A DNA stretch of 64,000 nt, from the NCBI GenBank assembly GCA_000755425.1, contig BBMT01000019.1:1-64000 (forward strand), given 5' to 3'. This document shows positions 45,230 through 54,931 of this stretch, piece by piece; the stretch's first letter is position 1; every line of letters begins with the position of its first letter. Below the pieces are notes generated by a model, which was given only the letters and a program-made list of their open reading frames with translations, ran no database searches and was not told the DNA's origin. The translations under genes were made by a program, and so were the position numbers. Source of the stretch: Vibrio maritimus (GTDB lineage: Bacteria; Pseudomonadota; Gammaproteobacteria; Enterobacterales; Vibrionaceae).

Positions 45230-45273
45230 GTTGCCTGGGTTTGAGCCGCTGGTTTGAGGAGAACGAAATGTGG

Positions 45274-45303
45274 GCGCTCTGAAGCATTGTTACCTCAGAG
45301 CGC
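45274..45303. terminator. hairpin between convergent genes
   Basis: GCGCTCTGA (45274-45282) pairs perfectly with TCAGAGCGC (45295-45303). It lies where the NIT and phospholipase transcripts converge, but neither side has a clear U tract. Confidence 0.45.
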
Positions 45304-45311
45304 ATTGAAGG

Positions 45312-46846
45312 TTACAACTGCTCTTCAATTGGCAAAATACCGCTGAACCAAGCGCCCATGCGGCGCCAAATGCTGGCATCTGGCTCAGACGTCAAGGTTT
45401 CCCCTGTTGTGTGGTCAAACCATACTAAGTCGCCATTCTTCATTCTCAACTCGTAAGCGGATTGAGGGATGTCTTCTAGAATGCTTGTATAGACCAGCTC
45501 TGCATATTCAGGTTGCTCGATGACAACGCCCATTTCGGTATTGAGATGGGCTGAACGAGGGTCTAGGTTCATTGAACCAACAAACACTTTCCGTCTATCA
45601 ATAACCATCGCCTTGGTGTGAAGGCTTGAGCGACTGCTGCCCGTTAAGCTCCAGTTCTTTTTGATTTCAGCATTGGATTTCACTTCCCAAAGCTTACGCC
45701 ACCTTCAACCAGATCTTCACGGTATTTCGCGTACCAACCGTGCACGGCAAACACATCATTAGAGGCCAACGAGTTGGTAATGATGACGACTTCTAGACCC
45801 TGCTCCACCGCTGCGATGAGCTCTTTGGTGCCTTGCTCCGTGGGTACAAAGTAGGGGGAGATGAATATCAGTGATGCCTCAGACTCTTCAAGTACCGCAT
45901 TTAGGCTGTCGATAAGTGTACTCTGTTTGCTGTCAGGTTTATTGGGGAGATCGTAAAGCAGATCACCAATTCCCCAATACAGCTCGACCCTGCCATTGAC
46001 CAAATCGTTGTAGAGTGGGAGTTTAGCGAAATCATATTGACCACCAGAGAATTTCGCTTCTAGACCAAGCTCGTTGACCCAAGCATCGACATCAGCGTCG
46101 GTGTAGCGAAGATCTTCGTTAGGTGCAATCCACTCGATAGGAGCACTGTAATCACTGTTCCAATAAAGATCGAACTGGCGGTTTACTTGGCGCACAGCTT
46201 TACCCACCATCATTAAATCTAGATCAGAAAACTCAACGGTAGATTCAATGGAGTAGTATTCATTGCCCACATTACGACCGCCAATGATGGATACGACACC
46301 ATCTACAGTGAGAGACTTGTTGTGCATTCTGTGGTTTAGGCGTTCAAAGTCACTGAGCATTGCTATGCCGCGCGCAGAGCGAAGATGATGCGGGTTGAAC
46401 ATACGTACTTCGATGTTGGGGTGGCTACTAAAGCGCAGCAGATCGTTGTCGTCGTATTTTTGCATGTCGTCAAGCAACAAGCGAACGCGTACGCCTCGCT
46501 CAGCGGCTTCGAATAGTCGCCACGCAATTAGATTGCCCGCTTCATCATCTCGGAAAATATAGTACTGCACGTCAATGCTAGATTGAGCGGTTTCGATGAT
46601 CGCTAGTCGAGCGAGTAGCGCATCGTGACCTTTATCTAATGGATGGAATCCAGTTTCATCAATCAGAGAATGAGACGCCACTTCTCTTGCAAAATACAGA
46701 TCAAGCTTAGTTGGTTCATCGTTAATGATGGTGTAGGAAGACTGTTTTTCGTATCGGCTAGGATCAATGCTGGAGGAAACACACCCGCTCAAAGTAACAA
46801 TGAGCAATAAAGCGAAGAAATTTTTGATAGACAAAATGTTGGGCAT
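45312..46846 (-). CDS. phospholipase D-family lipoprotein, ClsC/YmdC-like (frame broken once)
   Basis: About 511 residues when repaired. A lipobox LSGC follows a hydrophobic leader, so it is a lipoprotein. Two HKD catalytic motifs are present: HNKSLTVDGVVSIIGGRN and HTKAMVIDRRKVFVGSMN. Family relatives include cardiolipin synthase ClsC, which works with YmdB, but no ymdB is adjacent here. The frame breaks at 45694-45695 (plus-strand TT); restoring a third base gives EGGVKLWEVKSNAEIKK and joins the second HKD domain to the first. A substrate of phosphatidylglycerol and/or phosphatidylethanolamine is inferred from the family. Confidence 0.85.
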
Positions 46847-47049
46847 AGTTAAAGTGCTGGTGTTCGATTAAGTTCTAAAATGCAGCGAGAGTGTAACGGC
46901 TAATCGTAGAGTTTGCACTGGGTCGCTGGCGTTTTTACTGATAATTTTCATAGCAATTAAGTATAGCCTAATTGAAATTGACTAGGTTGCATAACAATTA
47001 CTTATAACGATTCTTGCTCGTTTTTAGTTGCCGGATATTAGGAGTACTG

Positions 47050-47976
47050 ATGGCAGGTTTAGGCACCAATAAATATACCTTGTTTGGCATTATGGCTATT
47101 TTACTTTGGAGCTGTGTGATTGCGTTAACAAGGGATATTGCTGAGTTATTTGGCCCGATCGGCGGCGCGGCGTTGATGTATAGCGTGAGCACACTAGCCT
47201 TGATGTTGGTCATGGGAAGGCCAAAGATTGGCGAGTATCGACTGAGCTACGTGTTGCTTGGTGGCGGACTGTTTGTCAGCTATGAGATCTGTCTTGCTCT
47301 TGCACTTGGGATGGCAAATGATCGTCAGCAAGCGATGGAAATGGCGGTGATTAATTACCTGTGGCCAGCGTTAACCGTATTGCTCGCAGTGGCGATGAGT
47401 GGTCGTAGAGTAAACCTTCTTGTTTACCCTAGTGTGGTGCTGGCCTTTGTTGGGGTCGTCTGGTGTATTTCGGGGGATGCGTCTTTCTCTATCGAAGGTG
47501 TTAAAAACAATGTGGCGACGAACCCGCTGACCTATTCCATGGCATTCGCCGCGGCATTTATTTGGGCGCTGTATTGCAACATTACCCCCAAGATGAGCGG
47601 CGGGAAAAACGCCATAGTGCTGTTTTTTGCGATGACGTCGGTCACGCTGTGGATACAGTACGCATTGAGTGACGAACGTCAGATGGTGTATACGTTCTCT
47701 TCGGTTTTCACTCTACTGCTTGCAGGTATCATCATGGGAGCTGGGTATGCTTTGTGGAATCAAGCAATTATCGGCGGCAATATGGTGCTCATTGCGACGT
47801 TTTCCTATTTTACACCAGTATTTTCAACGGTGTTTTCTTCACTCTATTTATCCGTTGCGTTGACGCAGTCGTTCTGGAAAGGCGTTGCTTTGGTTACGCT
47901 AGGTTCGCTGCTGTGTGCCTGGGCAACCCGTGAGCGAGAGGCCGATAACAAAGCGGCTAACGCTTCAGAACAGTAA
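47050..47976 (+). CDS. yddG: YddG-like aromatic amino acid exporter (DMT superfamily)
   Basis: A 308-residue ten-helix drug/metabolite transporter. Sequence features fit YddG, which exports aromatic amino acids: GIMAILLWSCVIALTRDIAE in TM1, AMEMAVINYLWPALTVL in TM4 and GAGYALWNQAIIGGNM in TM8. E. coli YddG has 293 residues. I start at ATG 47050, with AGGAG ten bases upstream; twelve residues of the longer frame are rejected. It appears monocistronic. Confidence 0.82.
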   Translation: MAGLGTNKYTLFGIMAILLWSCVIALTRDIAELFGPIGGAALMYSVSTLALMLVMGRPKIGEYRLSYVLLGGGLFVSYEICLALALGMANDRQQAMEMAVINYLWPALTVLLAVAMSGRRVNLLVYPSVVLAFVGVVWCISGDASFSIEGVKNNVATNPLTYSMAFAAAFIWALYCNITPKMSGGKNAIVLFFAMTSVTLWIQYALSDERQMVYTFSSVFTLLLAGIIMGAGYALWNQAIIGGNMVLIATFSYFTPVFSTVFSSLYLSVALTQSFWKGVALVTLGSLLCAWATREREADNKAANASEQ

Positions 47977-48055
47977 ACACAACAAACAGTAACAGCAATC
48001 GCTTTCCTGTCGACTATCGTAATAGGTATAAGACTAAAGAAAAGGACAAAGCGGA

Positions 48056-48720
48056 ATGCGAGGCGTTGCTGGCTTGATAAGGGATGTTTGCTGGGTGGGG
48101 TTGGTGATTATCGGTTGATGCCCAGCCCGATCGTTCACGCCGCTCCGAGTGGTAAGCCTTGGTTAGTGAGTTATAACCAAGATGCGGTGACCCTGTATAA
48201 ACGTGAGCATCAAAGTGGCCTGATAGAGATCCGCGTACACGCGGATGTAACCACTACGTTTTCTGCTTTTCTTCGCCTATTTGAAGACACCAACAACGTG
48301 CCCAACTGGTTACACAATGTCAATCAAACCAAAGTTCTAGCACAACTCTCACCAAATGAAAATGTTGTCTATACCACCTTCGCTGCCCCTTGGCCTGCCA
48401 AAAATCGAGACATGGTGACCTACTCACGTTATTACCAAACTGGGAAACGATTTGTACTAGAAATCAGCGACGCTTCAGACTATCTCGCGCCTCAGCCTGA
48501 CTATATTCGCATTGATAAAGTACGTTCTCGTTGGGAGCTAACGAAATTGGAGGATAATCAGGTCTTTGTTGTCTATACGGCTTTCGCTGATGTTGGCGGC
48601 GCTCTGCCGGACTGGTTAGCCAATCAGCTAACGATAGAAGGGGCGATAGAAACGTTTAAAGGATTGAAGAGAGAGATTGCTGACTATCAACATCTCTCTC
48701 ATCCAAATGTGACTGATTGA
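48056..48720 (+). CDS. exported START-domain lipid-binding protein (frame broken once)
   Basis: About 221 residues when repaired. The domain part (about 60-210) fits a START/SRPBCC lipid-binding fold: FLRLFEDTNNVPNWLHNV, YTTFAAPWPAKNRDMVTYSR, RIDKVRSRWELTKL. The open frame alone starts at 48088 without a sensible N terminus. Starting at ATG 48056 and adding one T to GGTTGATG near 48114 gives a good signal peptide (CWVGLVIIGLMPSPIVHA), so the protein is probably periplasmic. The ligand is unknown. Confidence 0.75.
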
Positions 48721-48728
48721 AAACGCGC

Positions 48729-49404
48729 TTATGAATTGCTTGCTAAAGTGACATTGTTAGCGCGTGATAGTGATTTACAAGCCTCTATCAGCATTTGCGT
48801 AGGCACTTTAATAAAATACACCGACATCAGGATCATCATCATAGGATCCGCGTAAACACTTAGGTGTGCCCACGGGGTGAATTCCATAGCCCATGCTGAG
48901 ATAAAGCCTGCCATAACCGCTACGCTAAGTAGCGTGTCCATTTGCCATTGTTTGGTTTCTGCTTCAATCAGATTAGCGTTCATCTGTTTGTTTTTACGAG
49001 CAATGTACCACCAAGCATAAGCACAACCCATCACATTAAACAGTCCGAATAACGTGGCGACTGTGGTGTCGACTGGGCGACCACCGGTAAACATAGAACT
49101 GACTGCAGAGTACAGCGATGCCAATACAATCACTAAGATGACCGCAGCTTTAATAGCAATGACCATAGATTCAACAGTTTGACGTCCGTATTTTGAGGCT
49201 TGACTGTTTGGTTTTTTTAGCTGCTGCGCAGCAGCCAGTGACAATAAAGTTAACAGTAAGCTGACTAGAGAATAAACACCGTCAAAGGCGATGACCAGCG
49301 AGCCCATCAACACACCAACACTAGCCTGCGACAGCGAAGCCAGTAGCAATAATGGCTGATACTCTCAAGACTGATGATTCGTTGTGTTGCGTTAGCGAAG
49401 ACAT
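48729..49404 (-). CDS. cation diffusion facilitator (CDF) transporter (frame broken once)
   Basis: A 224-residue CDF-type metal efflux carrier when repaired, with about six helices and no cytoplasmic C-terminal domain, so shorter than FieF (300). The first helices include VLMGSLVIAFDGVYSLVSLL, where the Asp in FDGVYS sits at the usual metal site. The N terminus comes from ATG 49404 (MSSLTQHNESSVLRVSAIIA); the frame is broken near 49325 by one extra G in GCAGGCT. AAAGG lies upstream. Metal specificity is not evident. Confidence 0.75.
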
Positions 49405-49598
49405 GGGATTTACCTTTTGTTTGAACTAAGGCCATTATTTCGCGTGGTGATTAACATTCAAACATTAACTGTATCACTGAGTGAGAAGGGATAGACTATG
49501 GGTTATTAATGTTATTTAAAATCAGAAGGTTAAATTGAAAATCTTGCTGTCAGGATTAGTGACACCCACTGATGGCACACACATTTATTTGTGAGCAA

Positions 49599-50483
49599 CT
49601 AGAAGGTAAACAAGTAATCACTGACTTGGTCAGCAAGCCAAGTCATTGCAGGATGCTCTGACATACCCGACGAGGTCAACATACAGAAATCCTCTTGCGT
49701 TAGACCGTAAGTATGTTTGATGACAGAGAGTGTTTGCTCACGGAGGAGCTGACGAATAAGTGGCTCAGGCAGTACTCCCCAAGCACCTTCAGAAAGGATG
49801 GTTTTTAGCATGAATTCAAAGCTTGAAAAACCAATGTACTTCAATGAAAAAGGCAGTAGCTCAGGATTGTCTCTTAAGTTTAGGTATGCGAGTGATACTT
49901 GCATCTCATCTCGCAACACTTCATCAGAGACACGCGGCAGCTTCGACAACTTGTGGTCGGCTCTGCATACTGACATCATGCGAATTTTTCCAAGAGGCTG
50001 GTAGGTGAGCCTTGGATCATCCTCCCTTTCAAAATCAACGCCAAAGGCGAAATCGACCTGCTTCTTTTCAACGATGTCAGCCAAATCACCGGATGAAGCC
50101 AGTACGATGTTGAGTGATAGAGCAGGGTAACGCTGGTTGAGTTCCAATGTGAGATCTTGCCAAACTTGGTCTGGCAAGCTGTCATCATGAGCGATGCGCA
50201 GTTCGGTGGCAAAGTCGCCAGATACTTGAGCACAGGTTTGTCGAATGCGAGCCGAGGTGACAAGTAGGTTCTCGCAGTCTTTATAAATCGCCTTCCCTGT
50301 TTCTGACAAAGTAACATTATTACCTGTACGGACAAAAAGATCGGTGTCTAGGTCTTTCTCTAGTGCTTTGATAGCCATGCTAAGTTTGGTTCGGTTGCAA
50401 TCGAGCACTCGCGCCGCCTCGGACACGGAGCCTGCACTAACCACGGCACAGAAGGCTTCTATTTGAGAAAGATTGATAGACAT
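49599..50483 (-). CDS. LysR-family transcriptional regulator
   Basis: A 294-residue LysR regulator. The N-terminal winged HTH reads QIEAFCAVVSAGSVSEAARV then LSMAIKALEKDLDTDLFVR. The C-terminal effector domain is complete and ends SDYLFTF. I start at ATG 50483 (MSINLSQ); three codons upstream are less likely. The gene faces away from the methyltransferase gene, which is divergent 175 bp away and could be a target. No T-N11-A site was resolved with confidence. Confidence 0.87.
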   Translation of the reverse strand: MSINLSQIEAFCAVVSAGSVSEAARVLDCNRTKLSMAIKALEKDLDTDLFVRTGNNVTLSETGKAIYKDCENLLVTSARIRQTCAQVSGDFATELRIAHDDSLPDQVWQDLTLELNQRYPALSLNIVLASSGDLADIVEKKQVDFAFGVDFEREDDPRLTYQPLGKIRMMSVCRADHKLSKLPRVSDEVLRDEMQVSLAYLNLRDNPELLPFSLKYIGFSSFEFMLKTILSEGAWGVLPEPLIRQLLREQTLSVIKHTYGLTQEDFCMLTSSGMSEHPAMTWLADQVSDYLFTF

Positions 50484-50657
50484 TGCTCGCAAAACGCCAG
50501 TAAATCAAGGGAACAAAAATCATAGCACGTGTGCCAAAGAATACGAAGATAACACTAGGAATTGCTTGGCGTTCTGGTTTAATCTATGCCTAGTTATTAA
50601 GGATTAAAATGAAGTGCTCATATTATGTTCAGCACTAGCAAAACAATGGAGTAAACT

Positions 50658-51238
50658 ATGTCTAACGAGTGGGATGAGTACGCCGCGACATGGGAAAAAA
50701 ATCAAGCAACGGCTGCCTTTGCACAGTCTTGTTTTGAAGAGCTAACCGCGCAGACCTCACTAACGCGCAAAACGGTGCTGGACTTTGGTTGTGGCACAGG
50801 TCTTTTAAGTCAATTAATGTCGCCAGCGACAAAAGAAATCGTGGCGCTTGATGGCTCTGAAGCCATGATTGAAGAGCTCGATAAGAAAGGTTTAGAAAAC
50901 GTCGAGCCTGTTGTTGATTTGCTAACCCGCGGTTGGTTGCTCAGCATCCAGCGTTCCGCAATCAGTTTGATTTGGTGGTTGCTTCCTCTGTATGTGGATT
51001 TCTTGATAACCTTCAAGAGACCGTCAATATCATCTATACCTTGCTTGATGAATATGGTTTGTTTGTGCATTGGGATTGGGCGGTAGACAGCGATGACCAA
51101 GGCTACGGTTTGACTGAGCAGCGTGCAAAAGAGATTTTATCTAAAGCAGGCTTCGCCCAAGTAGAAGTAAGCATTCCGTTTGAAATTGATGCTGGTAAGG
51201 GACCAAAGAAAGTTCTCATGGGTATTGGTCGCAAGTAG
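50658..51238 (+). CDS. class I SAM-dependent methyltransferase (frame broken once)
   Basis: About 193 residues when repaired. Motif I is VLDFGCGTGLLSQLM and motif II ends EIVALDGSEAMIEEL. The post-motif strand is FDLVVASSVCGFLDN, and the C-terminal part reads RAKEILSKAGFAQVEV. The substrate is unknown. The frame breaks near 50931: one more T in GGTTGG gives LTRGLVAQHPAFRNQFD. The start ATG 50658 has GGAG upstream. Confidence 0.82.
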
Positions 51239-51273
51239 CATAAAACACAATAGTTTTTATCTGAATCACGAAT

Positions 51274-51302
51274 AGGTGAAGCCTCTGGCTTCACCTTTTT
51301 TT
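51274..51302 (+). terminator. intrinsic terminator after the methyltransferase
   Basis: AGGTGAAGCC (51274-51283) and GGCTTCACCT (51287-51296) form a perfect stem, followed by six or more T. Confidence 0.9.
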
Positions 51303-51341
51303 GTTATGCTGCGGGTTTATTTATTTTTAAGCAGGTTAATT

Positions 51342-52061
51342 ATGTTTCAGAAATCAAAACGATTACGTAGCCCGCTACTTGCTATCCTGTTAGCTGCGAC
51401 GAGCGTATTATTTTCGGGCTCCGTGTATGCTAGTGATGAAAAAAATAGCGAGAAAGCGCAATTGCTCATCGAACAGGCTTCCGAAAAAATTGACATGTTT
51501 GACTCCACGGAGCATTGGGAGTCGGTGAAAAATCTTACCGGAGTGGCAAAAGCTATTCTGGTCTTTCCTTCTGGTGGGCAAGCTGGATTTGTTCTTGGGG
51601 CTCAATGGGGAAAAGGGATATTGCTGACACGCAATGATCATCGTTGGAGTGAGCCAGTCTTTGTTAAATTCCATAGCGCAATGATTGGGCTGTTAGCCGG
51701 TGCTCAACACATTAGTGGCGTTGGTGTGATTCTCTCTAACGATGTACTAGAGAGTCTTAAATCTGGCCCGACTAAAGTGGGTGGCACAGCTGACCTGACA
51801 GTGGGAAAAGGGGTTAGCGGCAAAGTTATTGGTGGTACAGGTGGTGTCAGCGCGATGATGGTGTCAGAAAATAAAGGACTATATTTTGGCGGAAGTATCG
51901 ATACCTTTACACTATCGCTAGACAAAGACCTCAACCAAGCCCTGTATGGTGACGATTTTTCACTAGAGGCTGTTCTTTCAAATTACGACGCCAATCGAGG
52001 TAAAGCTCAGAACTTGCGCAATAGGTTAGAGGGCGTGGCTTACAGAGCGGTTTACCATTAA
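51342..52061 (+). CDS. exported SYLF (Ysc84/DUF500) lipid-binding protein
   Basis: A 239-residue protein with a signal peptide (about 1-30) ending VYA. The SYLF domain covers most of the rest: GVAKAILVFPSGGQAGFVLG, GVGVILSNDVLESLKSG and the C-terminal YGGSID-like strand LYFGGSIDTF. SYLF proteins bind acidic lipids in eukaryotes; bacterial ones are exported and of unclear function. I start at ATG 51342 after AGGTT, rejecting 22 upstream residues that overlap a terminator. Confidence 0.82.
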   Translation: MFQKSKRLRSPLLAILLAATSVLFSGSVYASDEKNSEKAQLLIEQASEKIDMFDSTEHWESVKNLTGVAKAILVFPSGGQAGFVLGAQWGKGILLTRNDHRWSEPVFVKFHSAMIGLLAGAQHISGVGVILSNDVLESLKSGPTKVGGTADLTVGKGVSGKVIGGTGGVSAMMVSENKGLYFGGSIDTFTLSLDKDLNQALYGDDFSLEAVLSNYDANRGKAQNLRNRLEGVAYRAVYH

Positions 52062-52155
52062 ACGCCAATATGCTGGGTAAAATTTGAACTTGTTGTTTTT
52101 TAGTGCATTATTGTTTCTATGTACTTCTTTCAATGACCGCCTTGGACGACAGCCT

Positions 52156-52728
52156 ATGAAAAAACTGCTTCCTTGTCTGATGATTGCCAGTCTTGGCTTG
52201 ATCGGATGCACGACGTCAACGAAGCCAGCGCCACCGTTAAACTTTTCCTATGGGGTAGCAAAAACCGGGGATTTTAGTTTTCTGCCAACCACGGGGGTAG
52301 TCACATACTCTTGGCGAACTGATGTTCCTGTTGCGCATGTGTCTGACGAGTTCGATGCTGATCATTATCTCAATGTTATCAAAGAACAAATAGACTCGGT
52401 CTTAGCTGCAAAAGGGTATATTGAAGTCCAAGACGAGCAAGCTGCGTTTATGTATCTAGACTTCGGGATTGCGACCGAATCTGCGATGGGCGATGACCAG
52501 ATCTTTGAGAGTACTCAGATAGCGACGGGTATTCAGGTTAATGAGCAGACTAAGGGCGCAGGAGAAAAAGGTAGCTTATACATTGCTGTGTTTGATGCCG
52601 CTGGTGCATTTCCTCGATGGAGAGCTCTGGCTCAAGGGCCAACCAAAAATCGCATCAATGATCCCGAGGAGCGAGAAGCGATGCAAACCTTGATAAGCTC
52701 TATGATGGATGATCTGCCATCGAGATAA
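52156..52728 (+). CDS. DUF4136 lipoprotein
   Basis: A 190-residue lipoprotein. The hydrophobic leader ends with lipobox LIGC, giving Cys18 as the lipidated residue. The body fits DUF4136: FSFLPTTGVV, LNVIKEQIDSVLAAKGYIEV, AAFMYLDFGIATES and a C-terminal ALAQGPTKNRINDPEEREAM. The function is unknown. It lies about 95 bp after the SYLF gene with no terminator between them, so they may be cotranscribed. I start at ATG 52156. Confidence 0.75.
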   Translation: MKKLLPCLMIASLGLIGCTTSTKPAPPLNFSYGVAKTGDFSFLPTTGVVTYSWRTDVPVAHVSDEFDADHYLNVIKEQIDSVLAAKGYIEVQDEQAAFMYLDFGIATESAMGDDQIFESTQIATGIQVNEQTKGAGEKGSLYIAVFDAAGAFPRWRALAQGPTKNRINDPEEREAMQTLISSMMDDLPSR

Positions 52729-52730
52729 CA

Positions 52731-52758
52731 AAAAACCGAAGCCTGAGCTTCGGTTTTT
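52731..52758. terminator. bidirectional terminator
   Basis: AAAAACCGAAGC (52731-52742) pairs perfectly with GCTTCGGTTTTT (52747-52758), between convergent DUF4136 and fasciclin genes. Confidence 0.9.
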
Positions 52759-52777
52759 CACTTTGGTTTATGTCGTA

Positions 52778-53272
52778 TTACTTCGGCATTATTACGGTGT
52801 CGATGACGTGAATGACGCCATTCTTTGCTTTGACGTCGGTTGCAACGACCGTTGCATTGTCTACCATCACACTGCCATCTTTCTTAGTGATCATGATCTC
52901 TTGACCCTGCACAGTTTTCGCTTTGTCGAGACCCATTACGTCTGCTGCCATCACCTTACCCGGTACCACATGGTAAGTGAGAATAGCGACTAGCTTGTCT
53001 TTATTCTCAGGCATTAATAGTGTCTCGACCGTCCCCTCAGGTAGTTTTGCAAATGCTTCATCGGTTGGTGCAAATACAGTGAAGGGACCTTCGCCTTTCA
53101 ATGTGTCTACTAAGCCCGCCGCCTGCACGGCAGCGACAAGAGTTGTGAAAGAGCCATTTTCTGCTGCAACATCGACGATATCCTTTTTCATTCCGTGATG
53201 ACCCGCAAAAGCCGAGAGTGAAAGAAGAAGTGCTGCCATTGCTGCAAACGAACGTGTTAGTAGTGTTTTCAT
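52778..53272 (-). CDS. exported fasciclin-domain protein
   Basis: A 164-residue protein with a signal peptide ending AFA. One complete fasciclin domain follows: FTTLVAAVQAAGLVDTLKG, GPFTVFAPTDEAFAKLP (H1), ILTYHVVPGKVMAADV and the closing GVIHVIDTVIMPK (H2). Such single-domain proteins act in surface adhesion or symbiosis in some bacteria; the role here is not shown. AAGGA lies before ATG 53272. Monocistronic. Confidence 0.93.
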   Translation of the reverse strand: MKTLLTRSFAAMAALLLSLSAFAGHHGMKKDIVDVAAENGSFTTLVAAVQAAGLVDTLKGEGPFTVFAPTDEAFAKLPEGTVETLLMPENKDKLVAILTYHVVPGKVMAADVMGLDKAKTVQGQEIMITKKDGSVMVDNATVVATDVKAKNGVIHVIDTVIMPK

Positions 53273-53440
53273 GTCTGCGATCCTTTTTAATTGCTATTCG
53301 CAGTCGTCTGTTACGCGGTGAATAACTCATCGATCACCAGTTTCAGGTAACAAAACGCATTCAACTCAAAATAGTTTGCTTAGCAGAGTCGTGACGGGGA
53401 GGCTAAACTTCTCACATCAAATAACGCAAAGTGACTGAGC

Positions 53441-54370
53441 ATGTTGGATTATTTTGTTGAAAAGCGAATAGATATCGCAACCCAAGCGGAGAGCGCCATT
53501 AACTTTTTGGCGGACTATAGAAACTGGCCCCAGTGGTCACCTTGGCTTATTATGGAGCCTGAATGTAAGCTCGATTATCGGGGTGAGCAGGGCAACATCG
53601 GTGATGGGTATCAATGGGATGGCGACCTTGTGGGCGCTGGTGAAATGACGTTGATGAAACGCAGTGCCACGCAGCTCGACATGCACCTTAGTTTTCAAAG
53701 GCCGTTTAAATCTGAAGCGCTGGTGCGTCTTCAAGCCGTTCAAATGGGCAACAATACCGAAGTGCGTTGGAGTATGAAGAGCAAAGTGCCGTGGTATCTG
53801 TTTTTTCTGAAAGGTCTGTTTCAAACTATGATAGGGATGGATTATGAGCGTGGTTTGAAGATGCTTAAGTCTGCTCTTGAGACAGGAAATGTTCACTCAA
53901 GACTAAAGCTCATTGGTGAGCGACGTCAGGACGCTATCCACTATGTTGGCATTCGTGGCAGTGGTACGATTGCGGAACTTGGTTCGCAAATGCAAACCCA
54001 CTTTTCAGAGCTTAATAAGCTTGTAGCGGAGAAAGGACTTGAGATAGCAGGGCCACCATTTGCGTTGTACCACTCAATGAAAATGAAGTCACAATTTTTC
54101 GAGTTTACGACTTGCTACCCAACTCAACAAAAGGTCGAAATAGCGACCCCATTTGAATCGGGCACAGTGGACAGTTGTGATACTTATGTTGTTGAACATA
54201 CCGGGGAATACCCCTTTATGGGGAACGCTTGGTCTATGGCGATGAATGCATCACGCCATCACAAGGTGAAAGTGAAGCGTCGTCCTTTGGGTATTGAAAG
54301 GTACCTCAATGACCCACGCGAGCATGACGCCAAAGATTTGGTCACTGAGGTGATGTTGTTCAAGAAATAG
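53441..54370 (+). CDS. SRPBCC plus GyrI-like effector-binding domain protein
   Basis: 309 residues with two ligand-binding domains. The first (about 1-150) is SRPBCC-like: FLADYRNWPQWSPWLIMEPE, MTLMKRSATQLDMHLSFQRP. The second (about 160-305) is GyrI-like/AraC effector-binding: LGSQMQTHFSELNKLVAEKG, GPPFALYHS, then FMGNAWSMAMNASRHHKVK. No DNA-binding domain is present, so it is not itself a regulator. The ligand is unknown. It converges with the GNAT gene, their stops being seven bases apart. Confidence 0.82.
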   Translation: MLDYFVEKRIDIATQAESAINFLADYRNWPQWSPWLIMEPECKLDYRGEQGNIGDGYQWDGDLVGAGEMTLMKRSATQLDMHLSFQRPFKSEALVRLQAVQMGNNTEVRWSMKSKVPWYLFFLKGLFQTMIGMDYERGLKMLKSALETGNVHSRLKLIGERRQDAIHYVGIRGSGTIAELGSQMQTHFSELNKLVAEKGLEIAGPPFALYHSMKMKSQFFEFTTCYPTQQKVEIATPFESGTVDSCDTYVVEHTGEYPFMGNAWSMAMNASRHHKVKVKRRPLGIERYLNDPREHDAKDLVTEVMLFKK

Positions 54371-54376
54371 TTTTAC

Positions 54377-54901
54377 TTAGAAAACAAGCCCCGGCAGTAG
54401 CACGGATCTCGTTGGCCACAGGTGATCTTTGAAAGGCTTGACCATGGCCGATACTGGTGTCGGTTGAGCCAACGGATCTTCTTGAAGAACATTCAAGTTG
54501 GTCACCCGAACATACCCACTGGAGCCATAGACTTCATCTCGACCAAACAAAACCGAGAAATGCATCCCTTGCTGCTCCATCCACTGATGAACGACAGTGA
54601 GTAATGCTTTGACGTATCCCTTTTTTCGGTAATCTGGGTGGACACACACCTCCGCCACACCACCAATGGGATGGGATTTGCCTCTGACTTCTATGGTCTT
54701 TTCGTGCACTGCGACGTGAGCGACGACATGATTCTTGTGATCGCCATTGATATACCAGCGGTGCTGCGGCATCTCATTGTAAAATCGCTGAGTTTTAAAC
54801 CTTGCATCGCTTGGTTTGGTAAAACAAGCACTGAGTAGGTCGATCAGCGCTTGATTGAGTGGCTCATCCACTGAGCTATCTTTTATATAATGAACTTTCA
54901 T
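54377..54901 (-). CDS. GNAT N-acetyltransferase
   Basis: A 174-residue GNAT enzyme. Acetyl-CoA motif A is VAEVCVHPDYRKKGYVKALL with the pyrophosphate loop RKKGY. A second block, FSVLFGRDEVYGSSGYVRV, resembles the Eis-like group (the YGxxGY pattern). The substrate is not known. It is preceded by a PilZ-free region and follows the repeat protein gene in the same direction by about 30 bp, so they may be cotranscribed. Confidence 0.85.
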   Translation of the reverse strand: MKVHYIKDSSVDEPLNQALIDLLSACFTKPSDARFKTQRFYNEMPQHRWYINGDHKNHVVAHVAVHEKTIEVRGKSHPIGGVAEVCVHPDYRKKGYVKALLTVVHQWMEQQGMHFSVLFGRDEVYGSSGYVRVTNLNVLQEDPLAQPTPVSAMVKPFKDHLWPTRSVLLPGLVF

Positions 54902-54931
54902 AGTGCTATTGGCTATCGACGCATCGCTCGG

